DNA of 64,000 bases from Streptomyces diastatochromogenes (GCA_026913215.1 JAPTYK010000001.1:806001-870000); one strand, 5' to 3'. Shown: positions 39,427-50,479, counted from the stretch's first letter. A program made the numbers and translations. Notes: generated by a model not told the origin, from the letters alone.

Positions 39427-41020
39427 TCAGGCCGCCGGGGCCCGGCGGGCCCGCAGCGCGCGGGCGGCGGCCCAGCCGAGACCGGCCGCGGCGAGCGCCG
39501 CGAGCAGGGCCTCGGGCAGGGTGCCCAGACGGGTCGCGGGGGTCTGCGAGGAGCGCAGCGGCACCTTCTCGACGAGGACGTCCGGGGTGAACATCTTCGT
39601 CTGCGCGACGATCTCGCCGTCGGGGCGGATGATCGCGCTGACCCCGCTGGTGACGGGCACGACGACCGAGCGGCTGTGCTCGACCGCGCGCACCCTGCTC
39701 ATCGCGAGCTGCTGGTAGGTCATCTCGCTGCGGCCGAAGGTGGCGTTGTTGCTGGGGACGGTGATCAGCTGGGCGCCGTGGGTGACGGTGTCGCGCACGG
39801 CCCAGTCGAAGGCCGCCTCGTAGCAGGTCGCGAGGCCGACCTTCGTACCGGCGAGGTCGAAGACGCCGACCTTCTTGCCGGGGCCGAAGTCGCGGGCCAC
39901 CCGGTCGACGTTGCTGTTGAAGAGCCGTACGAAGGACCGCATCGGGATGTACTCGCCGAAGGGCTGGACGTGCCGCTTGTCGTAGGTGGCGACGGGGCCG
40001 CGCGCGGGGTCCCACTCGATGAGGGTGTTGCGGAGCTTGCCGGTCGGGGGGGCGATGACGGCGCCGATGACGGTGGGCACGCCGATCGCCTTGACGGCGC
40101 CGTCGATGACGTCGGCCGCGTCGGGGTTCGCGAACGGGTCGATGTCGGAGGAGTTCTCCGGCCACAGCACGAAGTCGGGCTGCGGCTCGCGGCCCTCCTT
40201 GACGGCCTTGGCGAGTTCGAGCGTGCGGGCCACGTGGTTGTCGAGGACGGCCCGGCGCTGGGCGTTGAAGTCGAGGCCGAGGCGGGGCACGTTGCCCTGG
40301 ACGGCGGCGACGGTGGCGGTGCCGTCCTCGGCGGAGTCGTCGACGAGGGGCAGCGCGGCGAGGGCGCCGGTGACCGGGACCAGGAGGGAGAGCGCGGCGG
40401 CGGCGAGCGGGCCGCGCGGACGGCGCCGGTGGCCCGGTACGCCCGGAACAGCCGGCACGCCTCGTACAGGCCGAAGCCGCAGAGGGCGACGGCGAAGCCG
40501 AGGACCGGGGTGCCGCCGACGGCGGCGAGCGGCAGGAAGAGGCCGTCGGCCTGCCCGAAGGCGACCTTGCCCCAGGGAAGCCGCCGAAGGGCACGCGCGC
40601 GCGTGCCCTCCCCGAGGATCCACACCCCGGCGGCGAAGAACGGCCACCACGGGAGCCGGGAGACGGCCGCGACGCCGAGTCCGACGGCGGCCACGAAGAG
40701 CGCCTCGACGGCGGCGAGGGCGAGCCACGGGCCGGCGCCGACCTCCTCGCCGGTCCATACGAGGAGCGGGAGCAGGAAGCCGAGTCCGGCGAGGTAGCCG
40801 AGGCCGAAACCGGCGCGGAGCCGGCGGCCCCGCAGGGTCCAGCCGAGGAGTGCGAAGGCGGGCAGCGCGAGCCACCACAGGGGCGCGGCGGGAAGCTCAG
40901 GTAGAGCAGGAACCCGGACAGCAGGGCCGTCCCGGGCCGCAGGAACCGCCGCAGCCGGGAGACCGGCGTGGGTGCGGTGTCGGGGCCGGGCGCGTCGACG
41001 GGGGTGATGGTGGCGCTCAC
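39427..41020 (-). CDS. lnt: Apolipoprotein N-acyltransferase (Lnt), two frame breaks
   Basis: Lnt adds the third acyl chain to lipoproteins at the outer face of the membrane. The N-terminal third is six or more membrane helices (ALLSGFLLYLSFPP, then LPWWPFFAAGVWILGEGTRA and PVLGFAVALCGFGLYEACRL). The periplasmic nitrilase-like domain follows: VAAVQGNVPRLGLDFNAQRR, PDFVLWPENSSDIDPF with the catalytic Glu in WPEN, KRHVQPFGEYIP with the Lys, and ATCYEAAFDWAVRD with the nucleophilic Cys. A final helix (LLAALAAAGLGWAAARALR) closes it. Frame changes near 40895 and 40420. About 530 residues. The upstream membrane part reads well only after correction. Confidence 0.88.
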
Positions 41021-41071
41021 CTTGGGGAGTCTACGTGCCGCCCCGTGCGCGAGGAGGGTGGGACGACCGGG

Positions 41072-41554
41072 TCACACGCCGGTCGGGGCGGGCGGGAGCG
41101 GCGGGGCCGCGTGGTGGAGGCGGGCGCGGATGACGCGCACCGCGGACTGGGCGTCGTCGACGGTCACGGTGAAGGTGAGGCCGTCGCCGAGGCGCAGGAC
41201 CAGGCCCTCGCCCCGCCGGACGATCACGGCCGTGCCCTTCTCGGGCCGCCAGCGGTAGCCCCAGCCGCCCCACTGGCGCGGGGTGACGCTGGGCGCGAAG
41301 TCGGCGCCGACGATCTGGGCGAGCGGGATGCGGCGGCGCGGCAGGCCGATGTGGCCGCAGCGGACCTCCATGGCCCGGTCGTCGACCTTCACGGCCACGT
41401 GGACGAAGGCGAGGGTTCCGAAGAGGACGAGCAGTCCGGCCGCGACGCAGCCGATCACCGCCATGAGCAGGGCGGCGACGCCGGAGGTCCACGGGGACTC
41501 GACGGCCAGGGTGACGCCCAGGGCCATGCAGGCGGCGCCGGCCACGGCCGCCAC
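41072..41554 (-). CDS. Small membrane protein with PH-like domain
   Basis: Two membrane helices (VAGAACMALGVTLAVESPW, then GVAALLMAVIGCVAAGLLVL followed by FGTLAF) are followed by a beta domain with HVAVKVDDRAMEVRCGHIGL, PRRRIPLAQIVGADFAPSV and GTAVIVRRGEGLVLRLGDG, the layout of bacterial PH (bPH) membrane proteins. The same frame stays open upstream to about 41660 with sensible residues (YEEHSRNP, VWTGRATNRLQW), but without an obvious start, so the protein is probably some 30 residues longer than from the GTG at 41554, or the start lies beyond a lost base. Function unknown. Confidence 0.6.
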   Translation of the reverse strand: MAAVAGAACMALGVTLAVESPWTSGVAALLMAVIGCVAAGLLVLFGTLAFVHVAVKVDDRAMEVRCGHIGLPRRRIPLAQIVGADFAPSVTPRQWGGWGYRWRPEKGTAVIVRRGEGLVLRLGDGLTFTVTVDDAQSAVRVIRARLHHAAPPLPPAPTGV

Positions 41555-41722
41555 CCACTGGAGGCGGTTGGTGGCGCGTCCGGTCCAGACGGCGGGCGCC
41601 GGCTCGGCGGCGCGCGGGTTCCGGGAGTGCTCCTCATACCGGAAGCGTACCCAGGATCCTCCGGGGCAGCGCGCCGGAGCGCGGTCGCCGGGTGACGCTC
41701 GGTGAGCGGCCCCGGGAGGCGC

Positions 41723-42504
41723 TCAGTGCGCGGCGGCCGTGGCGGTGAGGGCGCGGCCCTCGGTGTAGTCGAGGGCGGGGCGGGAAGCCGCCGGGGCGGC
41801 CGCTGAGGAGGACGGAGAGGGTGCCGGTGGGGCGGCCCTGGGGCGGGTTCGGCGCCGATCCGGCGGAGGGCCTGCGCGGCGACGGCCTCGGCGGAGCCGT
41901 GGAAGACGATCGGCGGAAGGCCGGGCGGCGGTGGGCCGCCAGGGCGGCGAGGATCCGCCTCGACCAGTTCGTAGTGGGTGCAGCCGAGGACGACGGCGCG
42001 GACGTCGGTCGGGTGAGCGCGGCCGCCGCGGCGACGGCGGCGTCCACGGCGCCCTGGTCGGCGTGCTCGACGGCGTCGGCGAGTCCGGGCAGGGCACCTC
42101 GGTGACCTCGGCGCCCTCGGCGAAGTCGCGGATGAGTCCGCGCTGGTAGGCGCTGCCGGTGGTGGCGGGGTGGCCCAGATGGCGATCTTGCCGCCGCCGC
42201 GGCGGCGGGCTTGATCGCGGGCACGGTGCCGATGACGGGGACGTCCGGTTCGAGGGCGGCGCGCAGGGCGGGCAGGGCGTGCACGGTGGCGGTGTTGCAG
42301 GCCACGATGAGCGCCTGCGGGCGGTGCGCGGCGGCGGCGAGGGCCACGTCGAGGGCGCGCCCGGTCAGGTCCTCGGGGTGCGGGGGCCCCACGGCATGCC
42401 GTCGGGGTCGTTGAGAGGAGGAGATCGGCGTCCGGCCGGAGCCGGCGCATCGCGGCCGCCGCCGGGAGGAGGCCGATTCCGGAGTCCATGAGCGCGATCT
42501 TCAC
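41723..42504 (-). CDS. Glutamate/aspartate racemase family protein, several frame breaks
   Basis: From ATG 42504 it begins MKIALMDSGIGLLPAAAAMR, the DSGIGG-like start of glutamate racemases (the Asp and Ser are at the active site). Further on LIVACNTATVHALPALRA carries the first catalytic Cys (ACNTA), and VLGCTHYELVE in a third frame the second (GCTHY). The C-terminus reads PALDYTEGRALTATAAAH. At least four single-base corrections (near 42420, 42195, 42090 and 41950) are needed. The family supplies D-glutamate for peptidoglycan (MurI), but streptomycetes have a separate murI, so a secondary racemase is possible. If the breaks are real it is a pseudogene. Confidence 0.65.
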
Positions 42505-42562
42505 CCGGTCACCCTAGCCGATGAGCCGTGTATCCCCCGCGATCTGGGGCAGACTGCCGCGA

Positions 42563-43730
42563 ATGAGCACCCTCGCCTGGTTCTCGATCGTCTCCCTGGC
42601 CGTCTGGGTCTGGCTGCTGCTCGGCCAGGGCTTCTTCTGGCGCACGGACCAGCGGCTGCCGCCGGAGCGGCGGGCGCCGGACCGCTGGCCCCGGGTGGCG
42701 GTGGTGGTGCCGGCGCGGGACGAGGCCGGGGTGCTGCCGATGAGCCTGCCGTCGCTGCTCGCGCAGGACTATCCGGGGTGGCGGAGGTCTTCCTCGTCGA
42801 CGACGGGAGCACGGACGGTACGGGAGGCTGGCCGTCGAGCTGTCCGGCCGGTACGGCGGGCTGCCGCTGACGGTGGTGTCGCCGGGTGAGCCGGAGCCGG
42901 GCTGGACGGGCAAGCTGTGGGCGCTGCGGCACGGGATGGCCCTGGCCCGCGCGCGGGGGCCGGAGTTCCTGCTCCTGACGGACGCGGACATCGCGCACGA
43001 GCCGGACGGTCTGCGGCGCCTGGTGGCGGCGGCCGTGGGCCACGATCTGGACCTGGTGTCGCAGATGGCCCGGCTCCGGGTGGCGAGCTTCTGGGAACGT
43101 CTGGTGGTGCCGGCGTTCGTCTACTTCTTCGCCCAGCTGTATCCCTTCCGCTGGATCAACCGGGCGCGGCCCCTGGCGACGGCGCGGCGGGCGGCTGTGC
43201 TGCTGCGGACGGAGACGGCGGTGGCGGCGGACGTGCCGGAGGCGATCCGGCAGGCGGTGATCGACGACGTGTCGCTCGCGCGGGCGGTGCGGCGGGCGGG
43301 GGCCGGATCTGGCTGGGGCTCGCGGAGCGGGTCGACAGCGTCCGCCCGTATCCGGGGCTCGGCGAGCTGTGGCGGATGGTCGCGCGGAGCGCGTACGCGC
43401 AGCTGCGGCACAGTCCGCTGCTGCTGGTGGGGACGGTGGCGGGGCTGGCGCTGGTCTATCTGGTGCCGCCGGTGGCGCTGGTGGCGGGGTGTGGACCGGG
43501 ACGCGCCGGCGGCGTGGGCGGGCGGGGCGGCGTGGGCGGTGATGGCGGGGACGTACCTGCCGATGCTCCGTTACTACCGGCAGCCGCTCCCGCTCGCCCC
43601 GCTGCTGCCGTTCACCGCGTTCCTCTACCTCCTGATGACGGTGGACTCGGCGGTGCGCCACTACCGGGGCCGGGGCGCGGCCTGGAAGGGCCGGACGTAC
43701 GCGCGCCCGGAGGCGGCACCGGACCGGTGA
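42563..43730 (+). CDS. Hopene-associated glycosyltransferase HpnB-like, several frame breaks
   Basis: GT2 family membrane glycosyltransferase. The start MSTLAWFSIVSLAVWVWLLL is a membrane helix; then PRVAVVVPARDEAGVLPMSL, EVFLVDDGSTDGT (first DXD-like site), LLLTDADIAHEPDGLRRLVA, and the late VIDDVSLARAVRRAG. WTGKLWALRHGM and the C-terminal helices (LLLVGTVAGLALVYLVPPVA, then LPMLRYYRQPLPLAPLLPFT) are characteristic of HpnB, linked to hopanoid modification. Frame changes are needed near 42785, 42830, 43305 and 43490. About 390 residues. No other hopanoid gene is in view. It is divergent from the racemase gene, with 58 bases between. Confidence 0.8.
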
Positions 43731-43745
43731 GCGCGCCGGGGCCGG

Positions 43746-45218
43746 TCAGAGGTCGTTCCCGGCGTAGGAGAGGTTGAAGCTCTTGTTGGTGAGGGGGAAG
43801 TCGGGAACGATCGTGTCCGCGAGGGCGAGCGGCAGGGCGGGCCAGTTGAAGAAGGACGGGTCCACGGGTTTGACGCGGCGGAGCCGGCCGTCGGCGGTGG
43901 TCTCGACGCGGGTGGTGATCGTGCCGCGCCATCCTTCGACGATCCCGGTTCCGGAGCCGCTCCGTCCGGCGAGGGGCGTGCGGATCTCGCCCGGGGCGGT
44001 GCCCTCGGCGAGGTGGTCGATCAGGGCGAGGGAGACGTCGATCTCCTCGGCCCGGACGAGGAAGCGGGCCAGGACGTCTCCGGTGTCGCGCACGGGGACG
44101 GGGAGCTCCGCGTCGTAGGAGAGGAACGGGTGGGCGACGCGGGCGTCGGTGCCGGTGAGGCCGCTCGCGCGGGCGACGTAGCCGAGGCAGCCGAGGTCCC
44201 GGGCGGCCCGCGGGCTCAGGACGGCGGTGCCGGTGAAGCGGTCGCGGACGGTGGAGTGGTGCAGGGCGAGGCCCGCGATCTCCCGGATGTCGCGGCCGAT
44301 CGCGGCGAGCGGGGCGGGTCGGGCAGCGTCCGCAGGACGGTGCCGCCGGGGACGACGCCGCCGCGCAGCAGCCGGTGGCCGGTGGTCTCGGCGTTCAGGC
44401 GCAAGAGCCGTTCCCGTACGCGCTGGGCGTGGGCGTGGAGGATGCCGTGGCCGACGTCGTTGCAGAGCATGCCGAGGTCGGCGACGTGGTTGTGGAGCCG
44501 TTCCAGTTCGAGGAGGAGGGCGCGGCCCCGGGCGGCGGCGGCCGGGACCTCGGTGCCGGTGGCCTCCTCGACGGCGAGGCAGTAGGCGAGGGCGTGGCCG
44601 ACGGCCGTGTCCCCGCTGACGCGTTCGGCGAGCGGCAGGCCGGTCTCGGTGGTCCGGCCCTCGAAGAGCTTCTCGACGCCGCGGTGGACGAACCACAGCC
44701 GGGCCTTGAGGCGGAGGATGGTCTCGCCGACGACGGAGAAGCGGAAGTGGCCGGGTTCGATGAGGCCGGCGTGGACGGGTCCGACGGGGATCTCGTACAC
44801 GCCGTCGCCCTCGACCTCCAGGAAGGGGTACGGGCCTTCCTGTTCGGCGAACGGCGGGGCGGCCCGGCGTCGGGCCGCATCGGGTACCAGCCCTGGGCCA
44901 GTGGTGGTGGCGGACCAGGCGGCGGGGCAGCGGGTGGTCGAGCGGTACGACGCCGTGCAGGTCCCGCATCTCCCGCTCGAACCGGCCCGCGGGGAAGGAG
45001 AGCGGGGCCAGGCTCGGGGCCTGGGGTTTGTCCGGGTCCAGGTGGACGTGGAGTTCGGTGCGGACGTCCGGCGGGCCGGCGGCGAAGAGGTGGACGACCC
45101 GGACCCGTTCCCCGTCGTCGTGGTGTGCGGCGACGAGCGCCAGGCGGTGGCCGGCGTCCAGCAGCTCGGAGACCCTGAGCGGGAGTTCGTCGATGCCGAT
45201 CTCGTGGATGGTGCGCAT
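43746..45218 (-). CDS. Complex-I/hydrogenase-4 large-subunit-like protein (Rv0087/HycE-like), two frame breaks
   Basis: Last gene of a six-gene operon. The N-terminal part is NuoC-like (LHVHLDPDKPQAPSLAPLSF, then FEREMRDLHGVVPLDHP), the rest NuoD-like (YPFLEVEGDGVYEIPVGPVH, LWFVHRGVEKLFEGR, ERVSGDTAVGHALAYCLAVE and LERLHNHVADLGMLCNDVGH). The places where [NiFe]-hydrogenases have two CxxC motifs hold no Cys pairs (LCNDVGHG; C-terminus DPSFFNWPALPLALADTIVP), so it should not bind nickel and iron. The frame changes near 44895 and 44315. About 490 residues, the size of Mycobacterium tuberculosis Rv0087. The role is probably electron transfer coupled to ion pumping; donor unknown. Confidence 0.8.
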   Translation of the reverse strand: MRTIHEIGIDELPLRVSELLDAGHRLALVAAHHDDGERVRVVHLFAAGPPDVRTELHVHLDPDKPQAPSLAPLSFPAGRFEREMRDLHGVVPLDHPLPRRLVRHHHWPRAGTRCGPTPGRPAVRRTGRPVPLPGGRGRRRVRDPRRTRPRRPHRTRPLPLLRRRRDHPPPQGPAVVRPPRRREALRGPDHRDRPAARRTRQRGHGRRPRPRLLPRRRGGHRHRGPGRRRPGPRPPPRTGTAPQPRRRPRHALQRRRPRHPPRPRPARTGTALAPERRDHRPPAAARRRRPRRHRPADAARPAPLAAIGRDIREIAGLALHHSTVRDRFTGTAVLSPRAARDLGCLGYVARASGLTGTDARVAHPFLSYDAELPVPVRDTGDVLARFLVRAEEIDVSLALIDHLAEGTAPGEIRTPLAGRSGSGTGIVEGWRGTITTRVETTADGRLRRVKPVDPSFFNWPALPLALADTIVPDFPLTNKSFNLSYAGNDL

Positions 45219-45222
45219 GGGG

Positions 45223-46804
45223 TCAGTGGCCTCCGATCGTGGCGGCGGCGTCGCGCAGGAGGCCGGTCAGGGGTCCGGTCGTGACGCCGAGCGCGGCGCA
45301 CGCGGCGAGTCCGAGGACGAGGGCCAGACCGCTCCCGCCCCGAAGGGCGCGGGGCGGGGCGGGCGGCGGGCCGAGGACCATGCGGGCCGTGCGGAGGGCC
45401 AGCGCGGCGAACGCGATCAGGACGAGCAGCAGGGCCGTCGCCGTCGCCCAGCCGAGGCCCGCGGCGAATCCCGCGCGGGCGATGCCGAGTTCGGAGGCGA
45501 AGAGGCTGAACGGCGGGAAGCCGAGGAGCGCGAGGACCGCGAGGCCGAAGGCGCCGCCGAGCCAGGGCAGCCGGGCGAGGAGTCCCCGCACCCGTCCCAC
45601 GAGCGTCGTCCCGGTCAGGTGCCGCACGTGGCCCGAGGCGCAGAAGGCGACCGACTTGGCCAGTCCGTGTCCGGCGATGTGCAGCAGGACGGCCGCCCGG
45701 GCGAGCGGGGTGCCGACGGCCGTGCCGAGGGCGATCAGGGCCATGTGCTCCATGCTCGAATAGGCCAGCATGCGGGTGTGGTCGCGCTGGGCGAGCAGCA
45801 GGGCCGTGGCGAGGGCCAGGGTGAGCAGGGCGATCCCGGTCAGGAGGGCGCGGGTCCAGCCGCCGCCGAGCGCCGCGTCCGCGATCACGTCGTACCGGAG
45901 GATCGCGGAGAAGGCGACGGACAGCAGCACGCCGGACATCAGCGCGCAGACGGGCGCGGGGGTCTGGCTGTAGGCGTCGGGCAGCCAGGCGTGGAGCGGG
46001 GCGAGGCCCGCTTTGGCGCCGAAGCCCAGGATGACCAGGGAGACGCCGAGCCGGGTGACGGAGGGGTCGAGGGCGTGCGCGTGGGCGACGAGCGTCGGCC
46101 AGTCCAGGGCGTGCGCCTCGTCGATGCCGGCCTGCCGGGCCGCGTAGTAGACGAGGACGGTGCCGAGGAAGGCGAGGACGATGCCGGCCGAGCAGATCAC
46201 CACGTACTTCCACGCGGCCTCGACGGAGCGGCGGGTGCGCCGGTGGCCCACCAGGAAGGCGGTGACGAGCGTCGTCGCCTCGATCGCCACCCACAGCACC
46301 CCGAGGTTCGCCGTCACCACCGCCAGGCAGGTGGCGCCCAGGAACGCCTGGACCAGGGCGTGGAGGAGCGCCGCGCCCCGGGCGGTGGGTGTTCCCGGCC
46401 GTCTGGGACGGCAGGGCGGCGCAGGCGATCAGGGCGACGGCGCCGACGACCAGCAGCATCCACGCCGTCAGCGCGTCGGCCCGCAGGAGCCCGCCGAGCG
46501 CCGGGAGCGCCCGCCGCGCGGCAGGGCCGAGGCGAGGACCGTGCCGCAGGCGAGGACCGCGAGCGGCGGGACGAGCCCCACCAGGGGAGACCCGTCCGGG
46601 CGCCGCGTCCGGGTCCGGCGGTGGCGGCATGCCGGTCTCCGGGCCGTACGGGGCGGGCGTCGCTCCGGCCGGTACGGGCACCGGGCGCGGCGTCGCCGGG
46701 ACGGTCCTGCGGGCCCCGGCGAGGGCGTGGACGTGGGCGGCCGCGACGGCGCAGGGGACGAGGACGGGGGCGGTCAGGAGGAGCGTGGTCGTGGCGGCGT
46801 CCAT
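45223..46804 (-). CDS. Antiporter-type membrane subunit (Rv0086/HycQ, HyfF-like), frame breaks
   Basis: A NuoL/M/N-related proton-channel subunit. ATG 46804 overlaps the preceding stop. After an N-terminal helix region (LLLTAPVLVPCAVAAAHVHA) the frame changes near 46600 and 46330, then reads cleanly: NLGVLWVAIEATTLVTAFLV, GHRRTRRSVEAAWKYVVICS, LGFGAKAGLAPLHAWLPDAY and SQTPAPVCALMSGVLLSVAF, MLAYSSMEHMALIALG and LLHIAGHGLAKSVAFCASGH. The Glu in IEATT, the Lys in GFGAKAGLAPLHAWLPDA and the Lys in HGLAKS are the conserved charges of the ion path. About 525 residues, slightly longer than Rv0086 because of a Pro-rich early part. Confidence 0.8.
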
Positions 46805-47496
46805 CAGTCGTGCAGCTCCCGCAGGTCGTCGAGGTCGGTCGTGCCGAACACGGCCCGCATCCGGGCGGTGAGCAGATGGAGCACCAGCACCGCGAACAGG
46901 ACGTCGAAGGAGACGCCGAGTTCGACGATGAGGGGGACGCCGGAGGCGGCGAGGAACGCGGTGGCGGTGATGCCGTTGTCGAGGAGCAGGAAGCCGACCA
47001 CCTGGGCGAGGGCGCGGCGCCGGGTGACGAGCACGAAGAAGCCGATGAGCACGACGGCGAGGCCCACGGGGAGGGCGCGGGTCGCCGGGGTCGGACGGAG
47101 CTCGACCAGGGGGCGCGCGACCGCGGTGGCCAGCAGGGTCAGGGCCGCCGCCGCGAGCAGCGAGGCGGCCGCGTTCACCAGCGGCCGGGTCTCGCGCGCC
47201 TCCGCGCCTCCGGTGTCGTACGGGTGGCGCTCGGCCGTCAGGGCGGTCAGGGCCCGGCGCATCAGATGCGGCAGGACTCCGGCCCGCAGCCCCCCGATGC
47301 CCACCGCGACCACGACGAGGTCCGTCCGGCCCTCGTGGAGCCCGAGCAGCGCCGCGATCGCGGCCAGGGCGATCCCCTGGAGGGCGAAGACCCGCACGAT
47401 CGAGGAGAGTTCGTGTCTCCACAGGATCACGGCGGCGGCCAGCAGGAAGGCTCCGCAGGCGAGGTCGAGGAGGTGGGTGTACGCGCCGTCGCCCAT
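46804..47496 (-). CDS. Membrane subunit (Rv0085/HycP, HyfE-like)
   Basis: About 230 residues with six or seven membrane helices: LLDLACGAFLLAAAVILWRH, IVRVFALQGIALAAIAALLG and VVVAVGIGGLRAGVLPHLMR, then LVNAAASLLAAAALTLLATA, GLAVVLIGFFVLVTRRRALA and VGFLLLDNGITATAFLAA, VSFDVLFAVLVLHLLTARMR. The FxLxxxNGI block is typical of HyfE and, more distantly, NuoK. As read it is fused in frame to the hycD-like gene upstream; I place the start at ATG 47496 because a one-base correction in that gene gives a natural stop at 47504, and separate genes are the rule in this operon. Confidence 0.75.
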   Translation of the reverse strand: MGDGAYTHLLDLACGAFLLAAAVILWRHELSSIVRVFALQGIALAAIAALLGLHEGRTDLVVVAVGIGGLRAGVLPHLMRRALTALTAERHPYDTGGAEARETRPLVNAAASLLAAAALTLLATAVARPLVELRPTPATRALPVGLAVVLIGFFVLVTRRRALAQVVGFLLLDNGITATAFLAASGVPLIVELGVSFDVLFAVLVLHLLTARMRAVFGTTDLDDLRELHD

Positions 47497-47503
47497 GTCC
47501 GGC

Positions 47504-48455
47504 TCACGCCCGCTCAGGAAGAAGGAGGAGGCGACCGCGAGCAGCGCCAGGAGGAAGGATCCGGCGAGCAGTTCGGGGACGCGGAAGAGGCGGATCTTGG
47601 CCCAGAGGACCTCGGCCGCCGCGAGCAGCGCCCCGAGCAGCGCGAGCTTGGCCGCGAGCGCCACCAGCGCCACGGCGAGGCCCGCCGCCGACGCGGTGGT
47701 GGCGATACCCCACGGGACGAACAGCGCGGCGAGCAGTCCGAGCAGCACGGTGAGCCGCATCTGGGCGCCGAGTTCGACGAGCGCCAGGTCCCGGCCGGCG
47801 TACTCCAGGACCATCGCCTCGTGGACCATCGTCAGTTCCAGGTGGGTGGAGGGGTTGTCCAGGGGCAGCCGTCCGGTCTCGGCGAGCACGGCGACGGCCA
47901 GCGCGGCCGCCGCGAGCGGTCCGGCGGGCGAGGCGAGCCGCCCGGGTCGTGGACGACGTCGGCGACGATCGTGGGCAGGTTGGTGGTCCCGGCCGGTGTC
48001 GACAGGGCGAAGACGGCCATCAGCAGCGTCGGTTCGACCAGGGCGGCGATGGTCATCTCCCGTGAGGCGCCCATGCCTCCGAAGGCGGTGCCGGTGTCGA
48101 GACCGGCGAGGGCGAGGGTCACGGTGCCGAGGGCGAGCAGCGCCACCACCAGGATCAGGTCGGCCCGTCCGGCGACCGGGGTGTCGGTCGCGAGCAGGGG
48201 GACGAGCGCGCCGACCACGAGGGTGGTCGCCACGAGGAGCGCGGGGGCCGTCCGGAAGGCCGGTCCGGTGCCGGCGGGCTCGACCGCTTCGCGGCGCAGG
48301 AGCTTGCGGAGGTCGCGCCAGGGCTGGAGCACTCCGGCGCCCGCCCGTCCTTCGAGCCGGGCCCGCACCTGGCGCATCAGCCCCGTGAGGAGGGGCGCGC
48401 CGCCGACGACCGCGCCCGTCTGGAGGGCGACCGCCGCGTATCCGAGCGTGCTCAC
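47504..48455 (-). CDS. NuoH-like membrane subunit (Rv0084/HycD-like), frame breaks
   Basis: The quinone-module membrane subunit related to NuoH. GTG 48455 overlaps the previous stop. It reads TGLMRQVRARLEGRAGAGVL, QPWRDLRKLLRREAVEPAGT, with the ARLxGRxGxxxxQPxxDLxKLL family block, then LGTVTLALAGLDTGTAFGGM and GASREMTIAALVEPTLLMA. Near 47940 one base is missing; then AETGRLPLDNPSTHLELTMV, HEAMVLEYAGRDLALVELGA with the acidic ExExR-like loop, and a final LLAVASSFFL. A second break near 47512 would give the natural stop. About 317 residues, as in Rv0084. Confidence 0.82.
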
Positions 48456-50479
48456 CGGCCCACCGCCAGGACGGCGAACAGGGACAGCAGGCCCAGGAAG
48501 CCGTATCCGAGGTAGAGGTGGACGCTGCCGCTCGCCAGCCGGCGGGCGGCCCGTCCGGTCCGGGCGAGCGCGCCGAGCACCGGTTCGTACAGCCGGTGTT
48601 CGATCCGGTCGGGCACGCGGTTGCGGAAGCGGACCCGTTCCACGAGGTAGGCCGATGCGGGGCGTGCGTCACGTCCACGTCCTGCTCCGGGGCCAGGACG
48701 TCGTCGAAGACCCGCTGGAGGGGTTCGGCGAACGAGGTCGCGGTGTACGCCATGCGGGTGTCAGGGCGCCGCCGCCGCAGTCCCACAGGCGGGCGTTCAC
48801 CCGGCGCCGCCGGGGCCGTACAGCCGGGGCGCGGCGGTGGCGAGGAGCAGGGCGCCGGTGAGCGCGGCGACCACCCACAGCGGCGAGAGCGTGGTCCCGA
48901 TGTCGTGGAGCCGCACGCCCAGTCCGTCGCCCGTCACGGGCGCGGCGACGCGGGGTCCGGCGGCGGCGACCGCCCGGTCGAGACCGGGGCGAGGAGTCCC
49001 GGCACCAGGGCCAGGCCTCCGCAGGCCACCGCGAGGAGGCCCATGCCGGCGAGCATCAGCGGGGGCGACTCCTGGGCGCGGGCGGCTCCTTCTCCCCGGG
49101 GCCGGGCGAAGAAGCCGACGCCGAGGGCCTTCACGAACACGGCCGCGGCGATGCCCGCCGACAGGGCGACGAGGGCGACGGCGAGCGGCAGCACGATCGC
49201 CACGGTCACGCCCGGCACCTCCAGGCCGTGGATGAGCGACTGGAGCAGCAGCCATTCGCCGACGAAGCCGTTGCCGGGCGGCAGCGCCACGGCGCCGAGC
49301 GCGCCGAGGGCGAAGAGTCCGGCGGTCACCGGCATCCGGGCCCGCAGGCCGCCGAGGCGGTCGAGGTCCCGCTCCCGGTGGCCCGGACGACCGAGCCGGC
49401 GGCGGTGAACAGCAGGGCCTTGAACGCGGCGTGGTTCACCAGGTGCAGCAGGGCGGCGGCGAGGGCGAACGCGGCCAGGGGGCCGTCGCCGGATTCGGCG
49501 AACAGGCCTGCCGCGCCGGTTCCGACGAGGACGAGTCCCAGGTTCTCCGCCGTGGAGCGGGCGAGCAGCCGCTTCAGGTCGGAGGCCATCGCGGCCTGGA
49601 GGATGCCGTACACGGCGGAGAGCCCGCCGACCGCCAGCACGCCCAGCCACCACCAGGCGGGTCCCCCGCCCAGCAGGTCGAAGCCGGTGCGGACGATGCC
49701 GTAGACGCCGAGGTTGACCATGGCGGCGCTCATCAGCGCCGAGACGGGCCCCGGCGCCTCGGGGTGGGCCCGGGGCAGCCAGGCGTGCAGGGGCACGGCG
49801 CCCGCCTTGGAGGAGAAGGCGGCGCCGGTGAGGACGAACACCGTGCCGCGTACGGCCGGTGGCAGTTCTCCGGCGTGCCGCCGGAGCCGCTCGAAGTCCT
49901 CTCCCCCGGCGTGCGCGGCGAACAGGGCGAAGCCCGCGAGCAGCAGCACCAGGCCGAGGTGGGTCATCACCGCGTACCAGACGCCCGCCGTCCGCACCGC
50001 CGCCCGTTCCCGGTGCTCGGTGAGGACGAGCAGGAGGGAGGAGAGCGCCATCAGTTCCCACAGGACGAGGAACGTGGAGACCGAGGCCGCGGCCGGCACG
50101 AGGATCAGGGTGAGGGCGAAGAGCGGCAGCACGGCCTGCGGCGTCCGGGAGGCCGGGCCGTGGTCGCCGTGGCCGGACGCGTAGCCGACGCCGTAGACCG
50201 CGACCGCCGTCACCACGGCTCCCGCCACCGCCATGAACAGGCCTGACAGGGCGTCGACGGACCAGGTCGTCCCCGCGAGCGGCAGCAGTGCGGGCAGTCG
50301 TGCGGACCAGTGGGCGCCGCCCAGGGCCGCCGCGCCGCCGCGCATCCGGCCGCGCCGACGCCCGCCGCGCACAGGCCCGCCACCGGCAGGCGGGTCCGCG
50401 TCGGCAGCGCGGCTCCCGTCACCGCGCCGAGACCGCCGAACCCGGCCGCGGCGCCGAGCCCGGCCGCGACCGCGTTCAC
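48452..50479 (-). CDS. Large antiporter-type membrane subunit (Rv0083/HyfB-like), several frame breaks
   Basis: A NuoL-like proton-pumping subunit of about 650 residues. GTG 50479 overlaps the previous stop. The best-preserved part (50372-49400) has WSVDALSGLFMAVAGAVVTA, STFLVLWELMALSSLLLVLT, SSKAGAVPLHAWLPRAHPEA, GPVSALMSAAMVNLGVYGIV and LLHLVNHAAFKALLFTAAGS. The Glu in WELMA and the Lys residues in SSKAG and HAAFKA are the conserved ion-path charges. Frame changes near 50330, 49390, 48985, 48790 and 48660 are needed to join the N-terminal Gly/Ala helices and the C-terminal part VRFRNRVPDRIEHRLYEPVL. Gene order and size equal Rv0083. Confidence 0.8.

Noticed and set aside
45028..48861. Huge plus-strand open frame opposite the complex-I-like operon
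   Set aside because: Antisense shadow of GC-rich genes; Arg/Gly/Ala-rich, no motif; the minus-strand genes are clearly recognisable.
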